DNA of 64,000 nucleotides. It comes from SLNP01 sp964568875 (GTDB taxonomy: Bacteria; Bacteroidota; Bacteroidia; Bacteroidales; VadinHA17). The stretch is from positions 62,001-126,000 of the forward strand of contig CAZMSH010000001.1 of assembly GCA_964568875.1 (NCBI GenBank), written 5' to 3'. The notes below the pieces were generated by a model, which ran no database searches, was not told where the DNA came from, and was given only the letters and a program-made list of their open reading frames with translations. Within the stretch, counting starts at the first letter, position 1. Each line of letters opens with the position of its first letter. Position numbers and translations under genes: made by a program. Of the stretch, positions 1 to 9,806 are shown one piece after another.

Positions 1-1398
1 TATTTCAATATTGGAACTTTTTGAGTAGTTGACACCCATCATCTCATCTTCTTCGATCAGAAAATAAACAGACTCACCGTTTCCCTCAATGTAGACCCTG
101 TAGAGTTTATTATCGCGGAAGTATCCTGTCAGCAGCCTGCCCTTTATCTGGTTGAACCTTACAGAGTCAACCTGGCTTATTATGAAGGCGCCGTTATACA
201 GCTCCATGCGGTCCATACTCTGATTTTTGGTAAACATCACTATAGAGTCGGAGGTCATCTGGTTTTCTTCAGACCATATAACAGGACTACCGTACATTCT
301 TATTGTTGAGTCGCTGAATGAGTAGGAGAGACTGTCGGCCCTCGACTGAAAGTCGTGACTGAATATTCTTGAATCATACCATGCCCTTATCAGCCTGTAG
401 GTCTCTGTGGTGTCAGCCTCAGAGGTCAGGGTTACTGCCTTGAGCGTGTCGGCATGCATGTAGACAGTGTCGTTTTCTCCCATCATAGTATAAACTGCCC
501 GGTCTGTCACAATGAATTCTTCAGGTGTCTTGTAGTAATAGGCCAGGTTTCCTGTCACGACTGAATTGTTTGCCGTATCAGTTATTGTTATACTACCTGT
601 AGCTATACCGTATCCGGTTTCCTCTTCGTAGTATAGTGTGTCGCCTTCAATAAGTTGCTGATAGTTGTCTACATATGCATTATCCCATATTCTTGAGATT
701 CCGTTCTGCGTGTCATACCATCCCCTGTGGGCGAATATCTTTATGCTGTCTCCGTTTATCTCCGTTGGTCCGGTGAACAGCACTATCTCTGATTCTGAGT
801 TATAATTCATAGTGTCAGCAGTGATAACATAGTCAGGCCCGGTTATTTCGATACCTTCACTGAAATGGAACATTTTGTCGTTGGAGTAATAAATACCCTT
901 CCTGCTGTTTAGTTCATCATCACCGTTTGTTATCCTTCCCTGTGTGTCGTAGTATGCCGTTCTCTGACTGACATCATAGTTGATGACATCGGTGTAGAGT
1001 ATTGTCTCCTTATCTACCAGTATCACGTTTCCGCTAACAAATGCCTTTTCGGTGTTTCCGTCATAAAACAGATAGTCGCCAAAGAGATTAAGGGTATCAC
1101 CCTGTTCGATTTTTATATGTCCCCATGCCGAGACCTGGTTTTTTCTGTCATAATGATAGGCGCTGTCGCAATACATGATTGCCTCATTATGTTTTATCCT
1201 GACGTTGCCTCTTAAGATTATCAGGTCAGGGTCTATTCTGTCATTCATTCCCATTCGGTCGAATGAGAGTATCTCAATCTTTTTTGGCTCCTGTGAGAAT
1301 AGTTCAGTTGAAAGAGGCGCAGTGGCCAGAAGTATGATAGTGACCGTCAGTAACCGTACTGAGAAGTTAAAGGAGCATATCCTTTTTATCTCATCCAT
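1..1398 (-). CDS. OstA-like (LptA/LptD N-domain family) protein, 3' end cut by window
   Basis: The minus frame is open from an ATG at 1398 to the window edge (466 codons visible, C-terminus missing). It begins with a basic segment and a hydrophobic stretch ending near LFSQ, a likely signal peptide. The body is made of repeated short beta-strand units with recurring patterns such as 'LRGNVRIKHNEAIMYCDSA' and 'GDTLNLFGDYLFYDG', typical of the OstA/LptA beta-jellyroll. Proteins of this family bind LPS in the periplasm or form the periplasmic part of the LPS translocon. The start overlaps the end of surA by 13 bp, so it is probably the fifth gene of the guaB-surA operon. Co-transcription with SurA, the chaperone of outer-membrane proteins, fits a role in envelope assembly. 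Whether the missing part carries an LptD barrel cannot be seen. Confidence 0.8.
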   Translation of the reverse strand, partial: MDEIKRICSFNFSVRLLTVTIILLATAPLSTELFSQEPKKIEILSFDRMGMNDRIDPDLIILRGNVRIKHNEAIMYCDSAYHYDRKNQVSAWGHIKIEQGDTLNLFGDYLFYDGNTEKAFVSGNVILVDKETILYTDVINYDVSQRTAYYDTQGRITNGDDELNSRKGIYYSNDKMFHFSEGIEITGPDYVITADTMNYNSESEIVLFTGPTEINGDSIKIFAHRGWYDTQNGISRIWDNAYVDNYQQLIEGDTLYYEEETGYGIATGSITITDTANNSVVTGNLAYYYKTPEEFIVTDRAVYTMMGENDTVYMHADTLKAVTLTSEADTTETYRLIRAWYDSRIFSHDFQSRADSLSYSFSDSTIRMYGSPVIWSEENQMTSDSIVMFTKNQSMDRMELYNGAFIISQVDSVRFNQIKGRLLTGYFRDNKLYRVYIEGNGESVYFLIEEDEMMGVNYSKSSNIEI

Positions 1399-2741
1399 TT
1401 GCTATACTGGAAATCACACTGTTTAAATTCTTCGCTTATCCTTATATAGGTAACCTCAAATTTCTTCTCTATCCAGTCTATATACTTTTTTGACTGCTTT
1501 TCATACATTGCATATGAATGCAGAAGCTCATAGTCGTCTTTGAGGTTGGCCTGATGAGCAGGCATTTCCCTGTCGAGTCTTACAATGCGGAATACCTTGT
1601 TTCCGTTATCATCGGTGGTTTCAAAAGCGTCTGATATCTCACCAACCTTAAGATTTCTGACAACCTGATACATTTCCTTGTCAAGCTCTTCGAGAGCAAA
1701 GAGACTGGTTCTGTTCTCAGGGTCACCCTTTACAAGCTTACCTCCATTTATTCTGCTGTCCTTGTGTGACGAGAGGAATCTGGCTGCTGTCTCAAATTTG
1801 ATGCTGTCATTCCTTATCAGGTTGGCTATTGAGTCAAGTCTTTGGGTTGCCAGAATCACATCATCAGCACTAAGTCTGGGTTTGATAAGAATATGGCGGG
1901 TGTTTATCATATCGCCTCTCCTGTCAATAAGCTGGATGATGTGAAATCCGAATTCTGTTTCAACAACCCTTGAGACAGTGTTTTCCTTTAGTCCGTATGC
2001 AACTTCGGCATAATCCTTTGCCAGGCCGCCTCTTGGCTGAAACCCTACTTCTCCTCCTCTTATTGCGGTACCAGGGTCTTCTGAATAGAGTCTTGCCATC
2101 GTTTCAAAGTTCTTGCCTCCAAGTATCTCACTTCTGAGTTCAAGGATTCTCTGTCGTGCGATTAATTTATTCTCCTCACTGGATGGCGGATCGATCTGGA
2201 TAATGCTCACCTCAACCATGGCAGGTATTATAGGGATACTGTCAGGAGGCATCGAATTAAAGTAGCGTCTTACTTCAGCCGGGGTTACAGTAATACCTTC
2301 ACCTATCGTGGCCTGCACCTCTCTTACCATCCTGGCATCAACCAGCATCTCTCTCAGATCGGCTCTGATCTCATATATTGATTTGTTGAAGTAGTTTTCA
2401 AGTATCTCTTCTGAACCGGCCTGTATTATGAACTGGTTAAGCCTCATATTAAGATCACTTTCCACTGATGCCGGTGTCACTATAATACTGTCAAGTCTGG
2501 CCTGGTCAATAAAAAGTTTCTGTATTACAGCCTCTTCAAATATCTGGCACCGTAACCTTTCAATTGGTGTTCTGTCGCCGCCCATTCTCATTTGTGTGAC
2601 ACTCTCTTCAATGTCAGAGAGTAATATCATCTCGTTGCCTACAATACCGGCCACTGATTCAACCAGTTTCTGTCCGAAGGTTTTCTGATTGAAGCTGATT
2701 ATGGCAAGCAACAAGGTTATAATTAAAGTGTGTCTCTTCAT
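1386..2741 (-). CDS. surA: SurA-type periplasmic peptidyl-prolyl isomerase/chaperone
   Basis: 451 aa. An N-terminal signal peptide ends near FNQKTFGQ. A SurA_N-like chaperone region follows (about 25-170; 'VAGIVGNEMILLSDIEESV' is characteristic). Two parvulin domains lie at about 170-275, including 'GGEVGFQPRGGL' and 'TEFGFHIIQLIDRR', and about 280-385, starting 'NTRHILIKP'. SurA escorts unfolded outer-membrane proteins across the periplasm. The second parvulin domain is less typical than the first. It lies 7 bp after the preceding lipoprotein gene and overlaps the ostA-like gene by 13 bp, so these genes are probably co-transcribed. Confidence 0.9.
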   Translation of the reverse strand: MKRHTLIITLLLAIISFNQKTFGQKLVESVAGIVGNEMILLSDIEESVTQMRMGGDRTPIERLRCQIFEEAVIQKLFIDQARLDSIIVTPASVESDLNMRLNQFIIQAGSEEILENYFNKSIYEIRADLREMLVDARMVREVQATIGEGITVTPAEVRRYFNSMPPDSIPIIPAMVEVSIIQIDPPSSEENKLIARQRILELRSEILGGKNFETMARLYSEDPGTAIRGGEVGFQPRGGLAKDYAEVAYGLKENTVSRVVETEFGFHIIQLIDRRGDMINTRHILIKPRLSADDVILATQRLDSIANLIRNDSIKFETAARFLSSHKDSRINGGKLVKGDPENRTSLFALEELDKEMYQVVRNLKVGEISDAFETTDDNGNKVFRIVRLDREMPAHQANLKDDYELLHSYAMYEKQSKKYIDWIEKKFEVTYIRISEEFKQCDFQYSKWMR

Positions 2742-2748
2742 GGTAATA

Positions 2749-3606
2749 TTAGTATAGTTTAAATATATCGGCCCTTATAGCTTCATTGAAAACTCCATTT
2801 TCAAGTTCCTGAAGGAAGTCCATCTTGCGGGCATTCAGAATAATTGAACGAATATTATTTTTTGCGTAGTCATACGGGGCAACCGATGCTCTTAGTTTAT
2901 AATCCCTTATCATAACGTAATAATTGAAGAGGGAGTCTTGTGTCTCAAAAAACCTGTTCCTTCTCAGGAAGTCCTCCTGGTTGTCAATTGTGACAGGAAG
3001 TTCAACAAGCAGGGTTGTCAGTGGTATCCATTCCTCCCCGAAATCATCAAACTTGTCAGCAAACTGATAACAGAACAGCTCCAGCTGGGCAAGGCTGGTA
3101 GGTTCAGTTGATCTGAGAAGGGCAGGTACTCTTTCGATATTGGGTACATTGGAAGGTACCTTGACGAAGAGTGCTTTGATAATATTGTTATTGAGAATGA
3201 AGGTAGCCAGATTCTCATTATAGTGTTTTTCAATATCCTCCTCAGAGACAATGGTATCGAGCCGCTGACTGATCATCTGCTGCTGATATCTGTGTATCAG
3301 CAGATTTGTTCTTATTTCATCGAGTTGTCGTTCGACTTCAGATCTGAACTCAGGCGTGAGGTTTTCTATCGCCTTAAGTTTAAGTATCTCTCTTTTGGCC
3401 CACCTGTTAATATAATTCTGGATAATTGCCACACTGTCAGTATATGTACTTCCCGGCGGAACCATGTTCGGTATCTGGTCGTAAAACAAGGTTTTCTCAC
3501 CTGCCCTGGCTACGGCTATCCTTTGAGCCTGTGGCTTGAAATCACTGCATGCTGCTGTCAGAACAGACAGTAATATAATACCCGCTGTAAACCGGTTACC
3601 TGTCAT
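2749..3606 (-). CDS. SurA_N-like lipoprotein lacking an obvious parvulin domain
   Basis: 285 aa from the ATG at 3606; a TTG one codon upstream is less likely. The N-terminus has a signal with lipobox LTAAC, so it is probably anchored as a lipoprotein. The segment 'VARAGEKTLFYDQIPNMVP' followed by a helical region with 'YINRWAKREILKLKAIENL' resembles the N-terminal chaperone part of parvulin-type isomerases. The rest shows none of the usual parvulin motifs (no GG-[DE]-LGW or YGYH equivalents). It sits between two clear PPIases, overlapping the upstream one by 11 bp. I infer a periplasmic folding helper derived from a PPIase; catalytic isomerase activity is doubtful. Confidence 0.7.
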   Translation of the reverse strand: MTGNRFTAGIILLSVLTAACSDFKPQAQRIAVARAGEKTLFYDQIPNMVPPGSTYTDSVAIIQNYINRWAKREILKLKAIENLTPEFRSEVERQLDEIRTNLLIHRYQQQMISQRLDTIVSEEDIEKHYNENLATFILNNNIIKALFVKVPSNVPNIERVPALLRSTEPTSLAQLELFCYQFADKFDDFGEEWIPLTTLLVELPVTIDNQEDFLRRNRFFETQDSLFNYYVMIRDYKLRASVAPYDYAKNNIRSIILNARKMDFLQELENGVFNEAIRADIFKLY

Positions 3607-5560
3607 CAAGTTTTGATTTTATCTCCTTCAGGAGCGGTTCATTTACCCAAACGGGGTATTGCTTTTTTAATTGTGTCACCCATTGTTCCTCCAGATAGTC
3701 CTGATATGCTGAAGCTACTTCCATTCTGACCTCTTCCAGCGGTCTGGGTTCGGGGGGGTATGTTTCTGTTACCAGCAGCACCGATTGCATTCCTTTCCAG
3801 TCAATGTTACTGGTTCCCCTTCTTTTAAGATACCTGTCAAGTTCGGGATGTTCCCCCTGGTGGAACCTGTCAGAGGTGATTATAAGGACCGTATCCTGCC
3901 CGGTATTGAAACGGTTCATGATACGGGTATCGCCGTCGGGCTTCCTTCCCAGTCTGGCTACCTGGCGTGCCAGTGTACGGATTTTTCCGGGTTTAGCGAG
4001 GCTGTAAATTTTTACATCAGCATATTGTTCACCCATATATTGTTCCTTATTCTCTTCGTAGAACGCTCTTAATCCGGTACTGTCAGTATATGGTTTATTC
4101 CACACCTCACGCGAGTTTATTTCAAATAGTAACATTCCATCGTGGAATTCCTTCACAAGATATCTGAAGTCTGGATATTTCTCTTCCAGCCTGCTGTCTT
4201 CCAGCGCTATAAGCATCTCACCGGCTTTGTTGTCTATCAGTTGCCTGATCATTGTGTAGGCGTTAGTACCATCAAAAGCCTCGATATTTGCCTCTGTCAG
4301 TTGTGCAAATGAGCGGGCAGCAAGGGCTCCGCCGGCAAATTCAAAAACAGTGCCGTCAGGCATGTCGTAGCTGTCAAACCTTCTTTTTCCCACAGAGGCC
4401 ATTGTGTCAGCCCTGGCGACAAACCAGTCGACAATACCGGCGTTCTCTTTATAATTGTATTCCTTCTTCAGCTTATCAACCAGTGAACGCCTTGCAATAC
4501 TGTTCAGATGTGACTCTGACAAACGATTTTCAAGCATTGCCCTGTTCTCTTCAAAAGAACCGAGAGGCTTTCTGTCGAGTCGTTTGATTATATGCCAGCC
4601 GTATGGTGTTCTCACAGGCTCTGAAATATCGCCGTTCCTTAACAGGTTAAGGGCAGCATCGGCAAATTCCTGTACAATATCACCTGTACGGAACCATTCC
4701 AGTTCTCCACCCCTGACAGCTGATTCACGATGTTCTGATTCATTACGGGCAACTTCAGCGAAGTCAGCGCCGTTTTTCAGCTTTTCATATATTGCCCTGA
4801 TTTCTGTTTCTGCCCTTTGCCATGCATTATCGGAAGAACCCGGCGGCAATGCTTTCATGATATGGGCTACCCTGACCATGCCTGATGAAGATCTTTTTCC
4901 GTTGAGCCTGATGATATGGTATCCGTAAGGGGTGCGAACAGGCATTGAGATGTCTCCGATCTTCATTTCATATACCGCATCCTCGAAGGGCATAATCATC
5001 TGTGTGGCTGTAAACCAGCCAAGGTTGCCGCCGTTGTTGAGAGCCGAAGGATCATCAGACACTGCCCTTGCAACGATATCGAAAGGTTCTCCCTGCAACA
5101 ATCTTACCCTTACCTCCATTGCTTTTTTATAAGCTGTCAGTGTGTCATCGGGTGCTGCCCCGGGTCTGCATTCTATAAGAATATGATATGCATTCACCTC
5201 GTACTGAAGGCGTGAATATACATCTCTGAGAAGCTTTTCCCTGGCTTTGTCATCAGTCAGGTAGTTTCTGGCCAGCTGGTTTCTGTAGCCTTCCAGTTCT
5301 CTTTTGAAGGAGGTGGTGGTGTCAATGCCCTCTTCCATGGCCTGAGCAACCTTTAGTCTGAAAATGAGAAACTGATCGAAATAGCTGTCAATGTCAGGCT
5401 GTTCATCTACACCTGTATTTTTGGTATAGAGTCTGATAAACTCTTCAGCCGTGATTTCGCTATCGTTGATCCTGATCAAGATACGCTCATCGGTCTGGCA
5501 TACGATAATGCCTGCCGAAATCAGTGATGTTACAATGATAAGGAGAAATACCCTGATCAT
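3596..5560 (-). CDS. Periplasmic peptidyl-prolyl isomerase with two parvulin domains
   Basis: 654 aa using ATG at 5560; an upstream TTG at 5566 is possible. A hydrophobic signal segment covers residues 1-20. Two parvulin domains are clear: the first about 118-225 ('AYHILIECRPG', 'GGNLGWFTATQM', 'TPYGYHIIRLNGKR') and the second about 230-335 ('VRVAHIMKALPPG', 'GGELEWFRTGDIV', 'TPYGWHIIKRLDRK'). The C-terminal 300 residues carry no domain I recognise but hold a further helical section of the kind seen in large Bacteroidota PPIC proteins. It follows guaB by 17 bp. Role inferred: folding of exported or outer-membrane proteins together with SurA. Confidence 0.87.
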   Translation of the reverse strand: MIRVFLLIIVTSLISAGIIVCQTDERILIRINDSEITAEEFIRLYTKNTGVDEQPDIDSYFDQFLIFRLKVAQAMEEGIDTTTSFKRELEGYRNQLARNYLTDDKAREKLLRDVYSRLQYEVNAYHILIECRPGAAPDDTLTAYKKAMEVRVRLLQGEPFDIVARAVSDDPSALNNGGNLGWFTATQMIMPFEDAVYEMKIGDISMPVRTPYGYHIIRLNGKRSSSGMVRVAHIMKALPPGSSDNAWQRAETEIRAIYEKLKNGADFAEVARNESEHRESAVRGGELEWFRTGDIVQEFADAALNLLRNGDISEPVRTPYGWHIIKRLDRKPLGSFEENRAMLENRLSESHLNSIARRSLVDKLKKEYNYKENAGIVDWFVARADTMASVGKRRFDSYDMPDGTVFEFAGGALAARSFAQLTEANIEAFDGTNAYTMIRQLIDNKAGEMLIALEDSRLEEKYPDFRYLVKEFHDGMLLFEINSREVWNKPYTDSTGLRAFYEENKEQYMGEQYADVKIYSLAKPGKIRTLARQVARLGRKPDGDTRIMNRFNTGQDTVLIITSDRFHQGEHPELDRYLKRRGTSNIDWKGMQSVLLVTETYPPEPRPLEEVRMEVASAYQDYLEEQWVTQLKKQYPVWVNEPLLKEIKSKLDDR

Positions 5561-5577
5561 AAGCAAACATTTTAGTT

Positions 5578-7059
5578 TTATTCTACTGATTTTCTGCTGT
5601 AATTAGGAGCTTCACGTGTTATGGCTACATCGTGAGGATGGCTCTCAATTACTCCTGAACTAGTGACTCTGACGAATCTTGCTGTTTTCTGCAGATCAGG
5701 AATATCCTTTGCACCGCAGTAACCCATACCTGCCCTTAGACCACCCGTCATCTGGAATATGACTTCTGAAAGAGTTCCTTTATAAGGCACTCTTGCTGCA
5801 ATGCCTTCGGGAACAAGCTTGCGGATATCATCTTCAACATCCTGAAAATACCTGTCTTTCGAGCCTTGCTGCATGGCTTCTATTGATCCCATTCCCCTGT
5901 AGGACTTGAATTTTCTTCCACTGAAAATAATTGTTTCGCCAGGTGACTCCTCGACACCGGCAAACAGGGAACCGGCCATTATTGTATCGGCTCCGGCTGC
6001 AATTGCCTTGACTATGTCTCCGGAGTACCTGATGCCTCCGTCTGCAATAACAGGAACACCAGAGCCTCTGATGGCCATAGCCACATTGTATATGGCTGAC
6101 AACTGCGGAACACCGACGCCGGCAATTACCCTTGTAGTGCATATTGATCCCGGGCCTATCCCTACCTTGACAGCATCTGCTCCTTCATCGACCATTTTTT
6201 TCGCTGCTTCCGGAGTACCGATATTGCCTGCAATTACCTGAAGCTCCGGGTAAGCCTTCCTGATTTGCTTAAGAATATTTATAACACCTTTCGAATGTCC
6301 GTGGGCAGTATCAATAGATATAGCATCAACATTAGCATTTACGAGAGCCTCAACCCTTTCGAGGGTGTCAGCAGCAATTCCCACCGCTGCGGCGACCCTG
6401 AGCCTCCCTTTGTCATCCTTGCATGAATTGGGTCTGTCATTTGCCTTTGTAATATCCTTGTAGGTAATGAGACCTATAAGTCTTCCTGCTTCATCAACAA
6501 TGGGAAGCTTTTCGATTTTGTGTTTCTGCAGTATTCGTGCTGCTTTCTCGAGGTTTGTCTGATTATCGGCAGTAATCAGGCTGGTGGTCATTACCTCCCT
6601 GATTTTTCTGCTGTAGTTACGTTCAAGCCTGAGGTCCCTGTTGGTTACAATTCCCTTTAATATTTTGTTATCGTCAATAACCGGAATACCACCTATCTGA
6701 TACTCCTTCATCATGTTTATTGCTTCAGCCACATTTGCATTGTCGTTGATAGTAACAGGGTCGTAAATCATTACGTTCTCCGCTCTTTTCACCGATTTGA
6801 CCTGGGCGGCCTGTTTTTCAACAGACATATTTTTGTGAATGACGCCAATGCCTCCTTCGCGAGCAATTGCTATGGCCAGTTCGGCTTCCGTCACTGTATC
6901 CATTGCCGCTGAAACTACCGGGGTATTAAGGGTGATATTCCTTGTGAACCGGGTTGTAAGGTCGACTTCCCGCGGAAGTACTTCACTATATGCCGGTATA
7001 AGAAGAACATCATCGAAGGTAAGTCCCTCAAAAAGTATCTTTTCCTCTAGGAATGACAT
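5578..7059 (-). CDS. guaB: IMP dehydrogenase
   Basis: 493 aa, the normal length. It oxidises IMP to XMP with NAD+, the first committed step to GMP. The TIM-barrel catalytic domain is interrupted by two CBS modules (about 95-205). The catalytic loop GPGSICTTR has its cysteine at residue 307, and the flap region 'YRGMGSIEAM' follows. The start ATG at 7059 gives the conserved N-terminus 'LTFDDVLLIPAYSEVLPREV'. It is the first gene of the minus-strand operon leading into PPIases, surA and the ostA-like gene. It is transcribed divergently from recQ across a 141-bp gap. Confidence 0.97.
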   Translation of the reverse strand: MSFLEEKILFEGLTFDDVLLIPAYSEVLPREVDLTTRFTRNITLNTPVVSAAMDTVTEAELAIAIAREGGIGVIHKNMSVEKQAAQVKSVKRAENVMIYDPVTINDNANVAEAINMMKEYQIGGIPVIDDNKILKGIVTNRDLRLERNYSRKIREVMTTSLITADNQTNLEKAARILQKHKIEKLPIVDEAGRLIGLITYKDITKANDRPNSCKDDKGRLRVAAAVGIAADTLERVEALVNANVDAISIDTAHGHSKGVINILKQIRKAYPELQVIAGNIGTPEAAKKMVDEGADAVKVGIGPGSICTTRVIAGVGVPQLSAIYNVAMAIRGSGVPVIADGGIRYSGDIVKAIAAGADTIMAGSLFAGVEESPGETIIFSGRKFKSYRGMGSIEAMQQGSKDRYFQDVEDDIRKLVPEGIAARVPYKGTLSEVIFQMTGGLRAGMGYCGAKDIPDLQKTARFVRVTSSGVIESHPHDVAITREAPNYSRKSVE

Positions 7060-7103
7060 AGTTCTGGATGTTTAATTTTGGGGCGCAAATTACAAAAAAA
7101 ATA

Positions 7104-7120
7104 CCGGTTGTTAAAACCGG
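7104..7120. promoter_or_regulatory. Small perfect inverted repeat between guaB and recQ
   Basis: CCGGTT and AACCGG flank a 5-nt loop in the divergent guaB/recQ promoter region. It could be an operator or a minor hairpin. No regulator can be named, and a 6-bp match may be chance. Confidence 0.3.
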
Positions 7121-7136
7121 CAATCATTACGCTACA

Positions 7137-7144
7137 TATTTTTG
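7137..7144 (+). promoter_or_regulatory. Putative recQ promoter -7 element (TATTTTTG)
   Basis: An exact match to the Bacteroidota -7 consensus TAnnTTTG lies 56 bases before the recQ ATG. No well-placed -33 TTG is seen at the usual 19-21 bp spacing. Confidence 0.35.
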
Positions 7145-7200
7145 TAAAATGTACTATATTTCACCACAAATCAATAGTTTAAACATAGTTTTTCTTACTG

Positions 7201-9126
7201 ATGTCGTCGGAGCCGGATATTGACAAGCTGAAGCAGGTACTCACAAGGTACTGGGGATATACCTCCTTTCTGCCCCTGCAGGAGGATATTATCATGTCGG
7301 TGGTATCAGGAAAGGACACTCTCGCCCTGATGCCGACAGGCGGAGGAAAGTCTATAACGTTTCAGGTTCCGGCCATGGCTTCAGAGGGTATATGCATTGT
7401 TGTAACACCGCTTGTAGCGTTGATGAGGGACCAGGTTATCAGGCTAAGGAGTATGGATATAAAGGCGCAGGCAGTGCATTCGGGCATGGCCAGGGAGGAG
7501 ATTGACAATGCACTGGAGAATTGTGCATATGGAGATTACAAATTTCTGTACATTTCGCCGGAAAGGATTGCCACTTCGTTGTTTCAGGCCAGGGTACAGA
7601 AGCTTAATGTGAATCTGATTGCGGTAGACGAAGCCCATTGCATATCGCAGTGGGGGTATGATTTCAGGCCTTCCTACCTTAAGATAGCACAGCTCAGAGA
7701 ACTTGTGCCGCAGGGTGTGCCGATACTTGCACTTACTGCAACAGCTACGGGGCAGGTAGTAAAGGATATCATGGATAAGCTGCAATTCAGGCAGTCCAAT
7801 GTTCTTAAAACCAGTTTCAGAAGGCCTAACATATCATATATTGTCAGAAAAGTAGAGGACAAGGGCGGTTACCTGGCAGACACCCTCAGGAAGATAAGGG
7901 GCAGCGGTATAGTCTATGTCAGAAACAGGAAAAAGTCAAAGGAGATAGCCGAGCTGCTTGTTAACAGGGGCATCCCTGCAGATTTTTATCATGCAGGACT
8001 GCCTCCTGAAATGAGGGAGAGAAAGCAATCATCGTGGAGTACGGGAAACACCAGGGTGATTGTTGCCACCAATGCTTTCGGCATGGGCATCGACAAACCG
8101 GATGTCAGATTTGTGGTACACTGGGATATTCCCGACAGTATTGAATCATATTTTCAGGAGAGTGGCAGGGCAGGCCGCGACGGCAAGGAAGCATGGGCTA
8201 CCCTGATATGGAATGAGGAGGACAAGCGCCGGCTACTTGATTCGGTACGCCACCGGTTTCCACCGGTGGAAAAGATCAAGGATGTTTACGAAGCTCTTGG
8301 AAATTACCTGGACATTCCGGTCGGATCGGGTAAAAATAATGTTTATGACTTCAATATGGCAGAATTCGTGACCCGCTACAGGTTACCCGTTGCCGAAAGC
8401 TATAACAGCCTTGTGTTCCTGCAAAGGGAGGGCTATATTGAGTTTACTGATGAGATTAACAATCCTTCGCGGGTACATTTTCTGGTAGGAAGAGATGACC
8501 TGTACAAGTTTCAGGTTGCCAATGAGTCTTTTGACAGTTTTATCAAGCTGCTGCTTCGGTCATATACAGGAATGTTTACTGACTATGTGCCTGTCAATGA
8601 GGAGTTTTTATCTAAAAAGACCGGTGTTTCGAGAGATGCCATATATCAGTATCTGGTCAGACTGGCATCGCATCATATAATAAGCTATATACCTGGAAAG
8701 AAGACGCCTTTGGTAATATATACTGAAGAGAGACTGGAAAGAAAGGCGTTGATTATTTCTCCCGACAACTACCTTAAAGTCAGGGAAAAGTACCAGCACC
8801 GGATGGAAAAAATGCTGGAATATGTTGAGAATGAAACACGGTGCAGGGTGTCGGTGTTGCTAAGCTATTTCGGTGAAGAAAGCGACAGATGTGGTTTATG
8901 TGATACATGCAGAAGCCGTAATGAGCTGGATTTAAGCAAATATGAATTTGATCTGATACTTGCCGAGATTAAGGAAAGACTCGGGAATGAAGATCATGAT
9001 GCGGCATCGTTGGTTAAGGCTGTTGACTATCAAGAGGAAAAGGTAGTAAGTGTATTGCGATGGCTTCTTGACCATAATAAGCTTGAAACAGATATTATGA
9101 ATAAATTAAGGTGGAAGAGTTCCTGA
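7201..9126 (+). CDS. recQ: ATP-dependent DNA helicase RecQ
   Basis: 641 aa. A superfamily 2 3'-5' helicase of recombination and replication repair. Walker A is MPTGGGKS (44-51), DEAH lies at 143-146, and the RecQ-specific aromatic loop follows as 'CISQWGYDFRP'. Helicase C motifs are 'NAFGMGIDKPDV' and 'QESGRAGRDG'. A zinc-binding cysteine group ('CRVSVLLSYFGE', 'CGLCDTC') marks the RQC region near 545-575. I see no HRDC domain at the C-terminus, as in many shorter Bacteroidota RecQ proteins. It begins a plus-strand run of DNA/RNA-related genes. Confidence 0.95.
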   Translation: MSSEPDIDKLKQVLTRYWGYTSFLPLQEDIIMSVVSGKDTLALMPTGGGKSITFQVPAMASEGICIVVTPLVALMRDQVIRLRSMDIKAQAVHSGMAREEIDNALENCAYGDYKFLYISPERIATSLFQARVQKLNVNLIAVDEAHCISQWGYDFRPSYLKIAQLRELVPQGVPILALTATATGQVVKDIMDKLQFRQSNVLKTSFRRPNISYIVRKVEDKGGYLADTLRKIRGSGIVYVRNRKKSKEIAELLVNRGIPADFYHAGLPPEMRERKQSSWSTGNTRVIVATNAFGMGIDKPDVRFVVHWDIPDSIESYFQESGRAGRDGKEAWATLIWNEEDKRRLLDSVRHRFPPVEKIKDVYEALGNYLDIPVGSGKNNVYDFNMAEFVTRYRLPVAESYNSLVFLQREGYIEFTDEINNPSRVHFLVGRDDLYKFQVANESFDSFIKLLLRSYTGMFTDYVPVNEEFLSKKTGVSRDAIYQYLVRLASHHIISYIPGKKTPLVIYTEERLERKALIISPDNYLKVREKYQHRMEKMLEYVENETRCRVSVLLSYFGEESDRCGLCDTCRSRNELDLSKYEFDLILAEIKERLGNEDHDAASLVKAVDYQEEKVVSVLRWLLDHNKLETDIMNKLRWKSS

Positions 9127-9182
9127 TTTTTTGGTTTGGCACTGATAATTGAGTTAATTTTGCCAGGTAATTTTCAATTTAT

Positions 9183-9806
9183 ATGGAAGAACCAAAAAGT
9201 GGTGTATACTCTTCTCAGGTTATTGAGTTTATTACAGTCTCAGATCAGTTTTGCAAGCATCTTGTGAGAGTGCCGGGCTACAAGCCTTCAGAATTCATTT
9301 CAGTTATGCAGAGGTTGTTGCCCTTACTTTACCTGAAGGCTGTTTCCCTGCCACAGCTTGAGTCTGTTTTTGAGGAAGGCAATGAAAGGTTTGTAAGGGA
9401 GGAAGAGTATAATCAGGTAGAGTCTTCAGTTGCCACTCTGCTTGGTGAGCTTGACAGTTTTGAGGAGCCCTATGATCAGTATCTGCATGAGAGTGGAGAG
9501 CCTGTAGCTGCCTCGGTTTCGGAATATCTTGCTGATATGTACCAGGACCTTAAGGATTGTGTTCTGCAGTACAGAACAGGTACTGAAGATGTAATGAATG
9601 ATGCTGTCTGGGAATGCAGCCTGAATTTTGAAACAGCATGGGGCAAGAAGCTTCTGAGCGTTTTGAGGGCCCTTCACAAGATAGTCTATTCAGGAAAGGA
9701 TATTGACAGCAGGGAAGATTCAGATTCTTTGTCCGGCGACAACAGCGAGACTGACAGGTCGGATTGGTTCATTTCGAGGAGGCAGAATGAGTATGGAGAT
9801 GAGTAG
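9183..9806 (+). CDS. DUF5063 family protein
   Basis: 207 aa, acidic, with no signal peptide or membrane segment. The N-terminal pattern 'VIEFITVSDQFCKHLVR' and the 'LPLLYLKAVSLPQ' segment match what I recall of the DUF5063 family of Bacteroidota, of unknown function. The C-terminus is a low-complexity acidic/serine tail. It overlaps the exonuclease gene by 20 bp, so the two are likely translated together. That link and the recQ neighbour hint at nucleic-acid metabolism, but no function can be assigned. Confidence 0.75.
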   Translation: MEEPKSGVYSSQVIEFITVSDQFCKHLVRVPGYKPSEFISVMQRLLPLLYLKAVSLPQLESVFEEGNERFVREEEYNQVESSVATLLGELDSFEEPYDQYLHESGEPVAASVSEYLADMYQDLKDCVLQYRTGTEDVMNDAVWECSLNFETAWGKKLLSVLRALHKIVYSGKDIDSREDSDSLSGDNSETDRSDWFISRRQNEYGDE

